A stretch of 64,000 nucleotides of DNA from Hymenoscyphus infarciens. Taxonomy: Eukaryota; Ascomycota; Leotiomycetes; Helotiales; Helotiaceae. The notes under the pieces were generated by a model. The model saw nothing but the letters and a program-made list of their open reading frames with translations, had not been told where the DNA came from and did not search any database. The stretch covers positions 53,300 through 117,299 of the forward strand of contig LLCB01000184.1 in the NCBI GenBank assembly GCA_001414345.1, written 5' to 3'. Both the position numbers and the translations under genes were made by a program. The stretch's first letter is position 1. Every line of letters starts with the position of its first letter. Shown one piece after another: positions 23,276 through 32,600 of the stretch.

Positions 23276-24023
23276 AGCGAAGCTGGTTTCTTGAGTTTAG
23301 GCAATCCATTTCTTTGCTTATTATTCGTCACTCACATACATGTTTTGTGAAGAGTTATATAGCATACCGTGGAATAAGGCGGGGAGGCGTTTTTTTCCAC
23401 ATTGCTATTTCAAACCTCTTGGTAGGTAACCTGCTAATAGCTCGATTTCTACGTTCGCTTGATACGGATTACAGGTTTGGAACCATATCTTCATTCTCAA
23501 GTGGGAACCCCATTTCTTAACATCGATTTCCCAAATCAATTTTCATTCAAGCTATTAAGTCCTTTTCACTTTATTGAGTTTTACAGTTTGCCCTCAAGCT
23601 CTTTTGGGGTTGGCATGACTGATTGACGCCATACCTGATGTCTCATTTCAAAGTGCTCAGGTTCGTACCTGCCTATCTAGCTCGTTCTTCCAACTTTCTA
23701 GGATAGTTCAAGTAAATTATCCTAGATATTTAGAAAAGCTTAAACTTAACATCAACGTTTAGGACAATCAACTTCGATTGCCCCAAATTATCTAAGTTAA
23801 TGGCTTGAATTCCCCTAGAAAGTTGGAAAAATGGCTAAGCAACTCTTTGTTGGGTTTATTTTCTTTGTTTAGTACGCCCAAAAAAAAGAATGCTATTCAC
23901 ATCATAAACAATGACATTGCAAACACACAAGAGCAGCAATCCCATTATAAAATATTCGAGTTAATCACATTTCCTACAACTCTTCCCCACTCTAACCCAG
24001 ATATTAGACCCAAAAAAGCCATA

Positions 24024-24482
24024 ATGTGTGAACAAACCATCTTTGAATACGAAGGTTGCAAGTGCAAGGAAGCAGACGAGATCAAACCATGCAACAGACC
24101 CAAGCCTCTAGCACAAGAAAAAACCGACGACCAGACCGTTTTTATTCAAGAAGGATGCAATTTTCACGAATCAGTAGAAGTTAAACCTTTTGATGAGCTT
24201 GGTATCAAAGTCTACGTCATCGATACCACGGAAGTTACACCCTTGGACAGACGCTATTGGGAAGAGGATAGATGCACTGGTGTTCATATTAGCCGAGATC
24301 TGGTTCCTCGTTTTGGGAGCTGTGATCGCCACAAGAAGAGTGATTCACAGGAAGTCATCATTAACCAAGGAGAAGGGGAAGCGGAAGTGACACCTAGTGA
24401 GTGCTCCGAAGTGGAACAAGCTGATGAAAATGTGACTTCCATTACTAACGGGTATTGGGATATGATCTCGCTAACTTTGTAG
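24024..24482 (+). CDS. Small acidic protein with degenerate internal modules
   Basis: The frame is open from 23805, but the first ATG is at 24024, giving 152 residues with a TAG stop. It contains a repeated module of the form hydrophobic-x-x-(E/Q)-G-C/E...E-(V/I)-(K/T)-P. Copies are IFEYEGCKCKEADEIKPC, VFIQEGCNFHESVEVKPF and, more decayed, VIINQGEGEAEVTP; TTEVTP occurs separately. The first copy resembles the MCxxxxxxYxCxC...PC start seen in many short fungal hypothetical proteins, which may bind metal. Later copies have lost cysteines. There is no signal peptide from this start. The function is unknown; use of the frame is supported by the periodicity more than by homology. Confidence 0.45.
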   Translation: MCEQTIFEYEGCKCKEADEIKPCNRPKPLAQEKTDDQTVFIQEGCNFHESVEVKPFDELGIKVYVIDTTEVTPLDRRYWEEDRCTGVHISRDLVPRFGSCDRHKKSDSQEVIINQGEGEAEVTPSECSEVEQADENVTSITNGYWDMISLTL

Positions 24483-25112
24483 CACAAATTAGGGAGGAAG
24501 CAGGAAGTTAACCTTGCAATTGGGCAAAACATTGGACGACCCAAAATAAACAGAAAAGGAAAGAAAAGTTACTATAACACCCGAGTTACGGTAAAACCAA
24601 TCCCATCAAAGCTAATTTCCATCACAGAGTGAGACAAACAATAAAAACGACCTCCAATTTAAGATGCTCGGTCAATCCTCCGTACTATACTCTTAAAAGT
24701 CTAGGACCATTAGATATATTGTTCAAGGGAGTTGAGAGAACCAGGAAGCTAATATTTTAAAGTTTCTAGACAGCTTCAGACTATGTTTTCAATTATTCTA
24801 CAGCCGCCAGTAGACTGTTTTGCACAAGCGAAAGTGCAGCATGTCCAATGCATATTAACTTGATTTCTAATTTAGTAGCGAGACATAACCTTGCAGATGC
24901 CCTTATTTCCGGTCTGGAGAACCCTCATTCCCACCTTTCGTACCTAGCACCCCTTTGTGTCTTGGAACTAGCAGATATGTAAAGTGAAGTCGATTCCCAG
25001 GCCCTAGAGACCAGCTTCGTTACTTCTACGGGCAAAGAGCAGACGCAAGTACTAAAATCAGGTAATGATTCCCTAGGACCGAAGAGCATAGAGAACCAAC
25101 TCGCAATCTCCC
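24483..25112. other. Intergenic region
   Basis: The 3' side of PEX11 and the flank of the small module protein. No gene-like signal. Composition is AT-rich around 24600-24860. Confidence 0.4.
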
Positions 25113-26223
25113 TCAACTCAGGCTCTCCCACACCTCTCCCAAACCAATCAGCGAACTCAGTGCCCCCGCGACACCTGTAACGACACCGCTGACATCTACC
25201 CAACCCACAACCTTCCCAGGAATACAGACATCCAAGACATCACACACAAATCGTCTCTTTATCAAGTTCCTTTCCATCATTCTCTTCCCCATTAGATTAT
25301 TCGCTTGTAGTTTCTCCGTCTCGTATCTGATCCTCTCTAGTCTTGCGGACAATTCGGGTTCCTTTGAAGTAGATGAAGGTGTCTTCTAAAGGAAATGACT
25401 TAATATCGGAATCGTCCTCCCGCAAAGACTAAATATATTGGGGATAGGAATGGTCAACATACCGGTGGTACCGGAGGCCGTCCATCGTCTCCGGGGGAAA
25501 AAAGGGCCGAGAGATGCAAAAGAATGGAACAGATCAAACTGTAGAACCAGAATTTGTTTCCCTCAAGGGCACAAAAAGAGGTGAGTTCCGGCGTGGGGTA
25601 AATTCCAGTGATGTCCAACTACCCTAATACGTTAGCTCTGTATTTTTCATCACCATCTTTATATGCATCCCTCACCTCTCCTCTCCCCGAGAGCATTTCT
25701 CACGAAAAACACAAATCACACCGAGTCAAGATTGAAAAGGAGAAGAAGAAGAAGAAGAAAAAAGACTCACCACAGTCGCACTCTCCAACCCCAAATAAGC
25801 ACCCATGAAAGAAAATTTCCCAACCTGCAAAACACTCGAGAAACCACTCCTCTCATTGACCCCACCAATCACCTCAACTGCTTTGGTAAACTGCCCCAAA
25901 AAACGGAAGAAGCGGAAGAATCTCCTCCCCATGGCCAACTGATTTCTCGCCAGTGAATAGAGTGCCACATCTTTCGGGCTGTCGGCGGGGATGGTCGTGA
26001 GAGCCAGGTTCTGGGCAAGGGATTGGAGAAGACGGAGTATTTTCTCTAGCGCAGCTGGAAGGAGCGTTACGATTTAGTCTGTGACTTTGGCAGAGAGGAG
26101 GGAAGTAGAGCATATATATTCCTTCATGGCTTCTCATCTAGGCACACTCTAGAAAAAGGAGGAGGAATCAAGGGACATACCGGCATCACTAGTGAACCTC
26201 AAAAAGTGATGGAAACCGGACAT
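25113..26223 (-). CDS. PEX11-family peroxisomal membrane elongation protein
   Basis: PEX11 proteins bend and elongate the peroxisomal membrane before division. Exons are 26223-26181, 26054-25771, 25618-25463 and 25385-25113, giving 251 residues with phase 1/0/0 junctions. The N-terminus reads MSGFHHFLRFTSDAGALEKI... . The family's amphipathic helix is at about 47-75 (ALYSLARNQLAMGRRFFRFF, RFLGQFTKAVEVI). The central block (GKFSFMGAYLGLESATV|LDITGIYPTPEL) joins across the second intron. A hydrophobic EGNKFWFYSLICSILLHL segment follows. The C-terminal exon carries a basic helix (RLERIRYETEKLQ) and a hydrophobic VSGVVTGVAGALSSLIGLG stretch. The third exon's acceptor is the second of two nearby AGs; the first would put a stop in frame. 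The fit is closer to the PEX11C/Gim5A-like branch than to classical Pmp27, by impression only. Confidence 0.82.
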
Positions 26224-26595
26224 GACTACCCCTTTCAATTTACCTGATCGAAAGGTGAGAAGATATGGTACGTTTTGGACACCCCTAGACTTTCGTTGAT
26301 CTATGTCACCAGAACTAGTGTTGTTGGATATTAAGTGCTGGGTTCAAAAATCTGTATCTTGGAACGTAGTTGGTGATGTTGTCGAAACAATATCATTCGC
26401 TTGAGAACAAGTTTTAAGTGGGTCACTGCATCAAACATCCCATGAAAATACAAGTCAACTAAAACATGTTTTCAATGTCTACCCGAGTAGCTCTGTTCAC
26501 AAAAGAAAGGTCTTCCCATCATGCTGCTGTTTTGGAAAAAATCAAGTGCCCAATATCAATAAATACAAGTTTGCCCCTATGAACAGTCCACCCAC
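26224..26595. promoter_or_regulatory. PEX11 upstream region and 3' side of the 51 kDa subunit gene
   Basis: 372 bp between two minus-strand genes. It should hold the PEX11 promoter and the terminator of the NADH dehydrogenase gene. No specific element is recognisable. Confidence 0.4.
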
Positions 26596-28283
26596 CTATT
26601 GCCCTGGAGCAATTAACTTGCCCTGCTCTAAAGCATTGTGTTGCCACCCTCCGGCAAGTGCTGGGCCTCCATTCTTCTCAGCAAAGTCCTTCATCCGCGC
26701 CTCTAATTCTGGACGGAAGTGTCTAATAAGACCTTGGATGGGCCAGGCGAAAGCCTCTCCGAGAGCTGTTTTCAAATTAGCATTAGAGAAAGTTTATTGG
26801 AAGAAAACAAACTTACCACAGATGGTGTGACCCTCAACCTGCTTCGTAAGCTCTTGCAACATGTCAATCTCTCTTTCTCTACCCTGGCCATTCTCAAATC
26901 TCTTCATGATTTGCTCGGTCCATTTGCTTCCCTCTCTGCATGGTGTACATTGTCCACAAGATTCATGCCTATAGAAATGACTTAATCTCGAAATGGCCCG
27001 AACGACATCTGTGCTCTTGTCCATGACGATGACCGCTGCGGTACCAAGACCGGACTGGCTGTCTTTCAAAGCATCGAAATCCATAAGTTGGTCATCACAC
27101 ATACCCTTTGGCAAGATTGGGGTGGACGATCCACCAGGAATAACAGCCTTCAAGTTGTCCCATCCTCCTCGAACACCACCACAGTGCTTGTCGATGAGCT
27201 CCCGGAGAGGAATACTCATCTCCTCCTCAACGGTACATGGGTTGTTGACATGACCAGAGATACAGAAGAGCTTTGTTCCAGCATTTCGCTCTCTTCCAAA
27301 ACCCGCGAACCAGCTGCCACCTCTTCGGCAAATAGTTGGCGCTACAGCAACAGTCTCCACGTTTGCCACCGTTGATGGACATCCAAAAAGACCAACTGCA
27401 GCTGGGAAGGGTGGCTTTAGACGGGGCTTTCCAGGCTTGCCCTCTAGGGACTCAATAAGAGAAGTCTCCTCCCCACAGACATAAGCTCCCATTCCACGAT
27501 GAATGTAGACATCGAAGTCATACCCACTGCCACAAGCATTCTTTCCAATCAATCCGTCCTTGTAGGCTTCCTGAATGGCGCGCTGGAGAACGGTAGCCTC
27601 GTGATAAAACTCGCCACGGATGTAGATGTATGCAGCAGTGCAGTTCATGGCTCGACCAGCAACCAGACATCCTTCAATCAACTTGTGGGGGTCCTTTCGC
27701 ATAATCTCGCGGTCCTTGCAGGTTCCTGGCTCACCCTCATCGGCATTGACAACCAAATATCGTGGTTTGTTATCTTTATCCCAATCCTTAAAGTTCATGA
27801 AAGACTACCGAGGGTCAGCGAGTATTCCAATGGCAGGAGAGTGTTGCTACATGCCCATTTCATGCCGGAAGGGAATCCAGCGCCACCACGTCCTCGTAAA
27901 CCAGAAGCCTTGATCTCGGAGATGATCTATTCCAACTGTCAACATTGTCCCGTTTCCAAACATTGCCAATGGCCTTCCCGATTCCCCAGACATACCCAGT
28001 CGTGGCCCTTGGCTAATATATCCTTCGTCCGGTGCCAATCGCCATACTTCTTCGCACTTGCCAAATCCGCACCGTGGTGTCCGTACAAGTTCTGGAAGAT
28101 ACGATCCTGGTCCTTCAGACCTCCATATACTCGCTTTGGTGGAGGGGGAGCATCTTGAACTGTGGCAAGGCCTCGGGCTTGCTGGGAGGGAGAAAAGGTC
28201 GCAATTCTCGAGGTTGCGGATGGGAGGACGCGAGTAGAGAGAGAAGAGACCACTTTGGGTGACGGCGCATGTCGCGATAACAT
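26596..28283 (-). CDS. nuo-51: NADH:ubiquinone oxidoreductase 51 kDa subunit (complex I, NDUFV1 type)
   Basis: This subunit binds NADH, FMN and the N3 [4Fe-4S] cluster at the tip of mitochondrial complex I. Exons are 28283-27996, 27926-27855, 27804-26817 and 26765-26596, giving 505 residues. The N-terminus is a Ser/Arg-rich mitochondrial presequence ([19 protein letters not shown]). Landmarks are [17 protein letters not shown] (FMN/NADH loop), [40 protein letters not shown] and [10 protein letters not shown]. The cluster cysteines are in [13 protein letters not shown] and in HTIC, followed across the last intron by [20 protein letters not shown]. Intron 2 starts GCATGT, a second GC-AG intron in the window. 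It lies divergent from the dynactin p27 gene. Confidence 0.95.
27805..27854 (-). other. GC-AG intron in the complex I 51 kDa gene
   Basis: The exon ends GGCATGAAATGG and the next bases are GCATGTAGC. The intron ends CTCGGTAG before TCTTTCATGAACTTT. The joined protein reads [15 protein letters not shown], the conserved order in this family. No GT donor nearby keeps the frame. Confidence 0.82.
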
Positions 28284-28779
28284 TGCGAATGGATGGTTGT
28301 GCTCAATTGAGCGGCGGATGTTTGGAAGACGGGCTCTCGACGGGGTGGATGGTTTACTTTGGTGGAGGTGCTGAAAGACCATCTACTAGCAAGTACTCGT
28401 CACAGAAACAAATCCCTTGTGTCTCATTGGCTGCGCGCAGAACCTTAAAGACCAGGCACGACTCTACTCCTACTCACCTTGATCCTGTATAAAATTGGAC
28501 TGTACCTGGCATCCTTCTGTTCAAATGAACCAGATGGAGATGGATTATTGTCTAAACTCGCCGCATCTCAGGACAATGGGATTATCTGCTACCAAGCCAA
28601 CGGTCACGACTTGAACGGTACCAGCATGGATGCTTTCGCCACGACATATACCACCTTTCCACAAGCACCTTTAATCACCTTCAACCACCTTCAATCACCT
28701 TCAATCACCTTCAATCACCTTCAATCAACCTCAATCACCAGCTATAGCAGCGAAGCGATCTACTAGTAGCTATCTTCAA
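28284..28779. promoter_or_regulatory. Bidirectional promoter region, 51 kDa subunit / dynactin p27
   Basis: 496 bp separate the two divergent start codons. Next to the p27 start it carries a tandem 10-bp repeat (TTCAATCACC type, about 28671-28738) whose copies probably lie in the p27 leader. No TATA box can be assigned. Confidence 0.5.
28671..28738. repeat. About seven tandem copies of a 10-bp unit
   Basis: The unit TTCAATCACC recurs seven times with small changes (TTTAATCACC at the start, CTCAATCACC at the end). It lies 40-110 bp upstream of the dynactin p27 ATG. Confidence 0.85.
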
Positions 28780-29405
28780 ATGTCAAAACGACACTCCACC
28801 GCCCCTCCACCACCCAAGCCACCCACCCAATTCTCCGGCTCCTCCAGTCTCGTCATAGCAGATGCCGCCTCCATCACCGGTACACACCTCATAACCCTCT
28901 CCTCCAACACCATTATTCACCCTCGAACCAAGCTCCTCTCCACCTACGCCCCCATAACCGTTGGCAGCAACTGCATCCTCTCCGAACGAGCTACTATCGG
29001 TCTGCAAAGCGAACCATCCGATAGTCTCTCCCAAGGCGTTGTAATCGCAGACTACGTGGTGGTAGAAGTAGGAGCCAGAGTCGAGGCAAAGTCGGTGGGC
29101 GAGGGGTGTATCATTGAAGTAAATGCCAAGATTGGGAAGGGTGCTGTTCTGGGAAAGGTAGGGGAAATCCACATTGCGAGTGGCTAGCATTTACTCACTC
29201 CGTCTAGCATTGCAAGATCGGTCCTATGTGTGAGGTGGCAGAAAACGAGGTGGTTGCGGATTACACAGTGGTATTTGGAAATGGAATGCAGCGAATGGAC
29301 AAAAGTGGTGTTGAGCACTTGAAGTTCAAGATGATCGGACGTCAAGTCGAAGTCTTGAGAAAACTGGTACCAAGTAACGTGGGGAAATTTCTCAACCAAC
29401 AATGA
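28780..29405 (+). CDS. Dynactin subunit p27 (DCTN6 type)
   Basis: A pointed-end subunit of the dynactin complex, which couples dynein to cargo. Exons are 28780-29157 and 29208-29405, giving 191 residues. The intron has an AAG|GTAGGG donor and a CGTCTAG acceptor. After a Pro-rich N-terminus (KRHSTAPPPPKPPTQFSGS), hexapeptide-repeat turns of a left-handed beta-helix follow (SLVIADAASITG, NTIIHPRTKL, PITVGSNCILSERATIGL, GVVIADYVVVEVGARVEA, GCIIEVNAKIGKGAVLGK|HCKIGPMCEVAENEVV). A C-terminal helical tail ends the chain (HLKFKMIGRQVEVLRKLVPS). The second exon continues the hexad register, which supports the junction. Gamma-carbonic-anhydrase-like folds were considered, but no metal-binding histidine triad is evident. 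Confidence 0.85.
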
Positions 29406-29640
29406 AGTACTAGTAAATGAAAGGCAAAGGCAAAGAAATAATAAACTTGGCAATCAAATTCGCCAACGAGCTCTCCGGTCTCCGCCATCTCTCCCTACTA
29501 GTACAATGCATTTTTCTTTTGGCCTGATAGAGCGCTCCCTAGTACGCCACCTTCAAAACAAATGAAATGAAACCCGTCCTCAAAGCTATGCAGGAGCAAA
29601 CTATCATACATGCGAAGCACCAATCTGTCCCAACATTGCT

Positions 29641-32600
29641 CTAATTATTTTGCCCCATATGTGGACCACCTCCTCTGGGTCTCTTCCCTTGAGGTCCTCC
29701 CATTGATCCTTCATCCCGTGGTCGTTTTTGACCAGATTGTCCTTGTGGACTGTAGGATTGCGCTGAAGCATTCAAACCCCCCCTTGGCCCAGGTCCAGGC
29801 CCAGGTCCATTTCCTCTGCCCCTACCAGGTCCTCCTCGAGCTTGATACATTTGCGCACCACCACGTGCTCTACCGGCCGGCCCACCTCGCATGGTTGGAA
29901 TACCAGATCCTCTAGCTGCATTATGCGTTGACTGGGGGGCCTTCAAATGGTTAGCATGTAACCTTTCAAGATCTGAACGTGAACTCACTTGTGGTATCTG
30001 ACTCGCTGGTAATGATGGAGCACCGTTGAGACCAGAGGTCGTGTCTGGAGATGGGGCTGGATCTTGGGGAGGAACTGCAGGGGTTTCTGTTTTTACATCC
30101 GCTAGCTTTGGGGCCGTCTTTGGAGCAGGCGTGCCGTTACCATTTGATTGCGCGGGTTCTGTATAAACGTTAGTGTGGATTTTTGGCGTACTCCTTGTTA
30201 ACGACATACCCTGTGCTGGTGGGGGTGCTTTCCAAACTTTGGCCAATTCCCATACCTCACCAACTGGCGTCTCAGGGGTTTCGCGTGCTGCTGTCTCAAC
30301 AACGCTCAGTTTTCCGTTGGCAATCTTTGCTCTATTCTCCGCCATGTTGAGCTTGAGCGATGACTTTTTCTCGGTCATGAACACAGCTTGCTCAACTTTC
30401 TTTTCTGCTTCCGCCACCTGCTTGCTAGCCTCTTCCTTGACCTTGAGCGTTTCAATCTCGAGCTTCTTCTTCAGGTTGTTCGCGAGAATGCTCTTTACAG
30501 TAGGATTGTTAGCTAAAAGTTCCCGAACTTGGGAATCAGTTAGATTCGTCCCCGTGGAAGGCGTTGCTGGCGGTAAGCTTTGGCTCGGAGTCGATGGAGT
30601 GGCAGACACATTGCTGGCTGTCGGCTTGATAGGAGTGGTGGTAATTAGAAGGGGTTCAAGCCCAGCTTCGGTCGACGGCTGTGGCGGTAGGGCATTCGCA
30701 GATCTCGTCTCCGCAAGCCATATTTGCCTCTCTTGCTCGAGTTTCAGAGTGTACTGTGCCTCGAGCTCCTTCTTTTGGACTTCGCGTGACTCGCTGAGTT
30801 TCTTGTTCAAGGCCGCCTTCATCTTTTCTGATCTAGCCTTCACTGTATTCTCCATGTTTTCCTCAACCTTGGCAGCTCTCTCTTCTTGCTCCTTGGCCTT
30901 CTTCTCAGCTTCAGCAATACGCTCTTCCAGGGCCCTCTTCACATCATCCGAAATTGCTGCTTTTGGAGTCTCGTTGATCTGGCCTTCCTCATTACCTTCA
31001 TCATTGGTGGCTGTGACCGTGGTTTTTGAAGCCTGGGTCGCACGTGCCTCGGCGGCTTCGGTCACAGCTTTATCTCGACCAGAGTTGGCCTCGTCTCGGT
31101 CCGAGTTGGCCCTTTGAAGCTGCTCTCGAAGTGTCTTGAGTTCTGCTTCCAAGGAAGCCTTCGCCTTCCCAACTTCTTCCATTTGATTACGAAGATCAGC
31201 AAGCTGTTGCTCAAACCCTTCATTGTTTTGTGGTACAACTTCTTGTGTCATGGGCGCCACAGCTGCAGCAGGTTGAGAAGCAGAGGCCACAGCACGGTCA
31301 CGTTCGGCGTTAACAGCTTCAAGTTCTTGGTTGAGGGAATTGACTTGTTGAACTGCAGCTTCTTTTTCTCTGATTGCAGTTTCGAGTTGTTGCCGAAGTC
31401 CGGAAAGTTGCTCCTGAAGACTCTCCTTGTCTTGAATTGCGAGGTCTCTCTCTGCAGTTCGGTCCTTGATGTCCTTGGTCTGGACTCGCGATCTTTCCTT
31501 GGCCTGGTCAATAAGCTTCTGCCGGCTGAGGGCCCAGGTCGCCTTCTCGCCTTCCAAGACCTGAATTTTGTCCTGGAAAGGTTGCTTCTCCTCGAGTAAA
31601 GAATCTCGCTCCCCCCGAAGTATTTCAATGGTTTCCTTGAGTTGTTCCATTTCGGCAGGATCAATCCGGTCATACTTCGATATGATATCCTGGGTTCGCT
31701 TCTGCCAACGATCACGATCTTCCTGTAGCAAGCGCATTTCACCTTCAGTGGTCTCTTTGCCGTGCTCAAGCTCACGAATCTTGTTTTCGAGAGGCTGGAT
31801 TCGAGACATGAGCTCTTCAACGCGCTGGGTTTTCTCGGTGAGCTGGGTTTGGGCTTGGCGGGCTTCATTTCGTAGAGTGATACTACTTTCGCGGAACAAA
31901 TTCAATTCGTTCAACTTTTCCATCAAGTCCTTGTGCGCCATTGAACTTCGGCTTCCATCGGCGTGTAGACGTCGTTCCTGATCAAGCTTGAGTCTACTCT
32001 CATCGAGCTGAGATTGCGTGTAGTCCAATTGTTGCTGGAGTCGCTTGGCTTCCTGAACTTTGAGCTCGTACTGTACCTCAACAATTTCCTTTTCGCGTCT
32101 GAGGAAAGCATTGAGCTCACGGAGTCCGTCGGCGGTGCGGTCGTAGGTTGACTCAGTAGCAGGGGAATCAGCATCACCAGCATCATTCAATGCGGATCGA
32201 CTTTGTTGGAGGGCGGATATCTGTGCCCCAACACCTTCTAACTGTTGGTGTAGAAGCTTGTTCTGTGCATTTACATCGTCGCGTCGAGATCGCAATTCAG
32301 TCAACTCTTGTTCCAATTGTTGTCTTCGTTCCTCCCAAGAGCTTTCACTTTGACTGAGCGCAACTCGTGCAGATTCAGCATCCGCCTTGAGACCTGCTGA
32401 CTCTGTCTTCAGCTGATTGTGTTCGGCACGTAAGTTCTGAAGGAGCTTTGCCGCTTCCGCATGCTTCAATAATTCATTCTCATAGTCCTGTTGAGCCTTG
32501 GTCGCAATAGCTGCTTGTGCGCGGAGATCCTGTTGATGAAACTGTGCAGCCGTAGCATGACGCTCGTCCTCGTCTTTGAGTCGGGTGATTTCTTGTTCCA

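Larger units (their letters stand above)
19166..24023. other. Large gap without a confident gene
   Basis: Almost 5 kb with only overlapping short frames on both strands. An AT-rich patch lies near 20225-20545. A perfect 12-bp inverted repeat lies at 21035-21046 and 21087-21098. A basic minus-strand frame at 22934-23275 is listed separately. Base composition outside these patches looks like ordinary unique DNA, so unannotated non-coding transcripts are possible. Confidence 0.4.

Noticed and set aside
30173..31117. 314-codon plus-strand frame opposite MLP1
   Set aside because: A shadow of the MLP1 coiled-coil coding strand: Ser/Leu/Phe-rich antisense of Glu/Lys/Gln codons.
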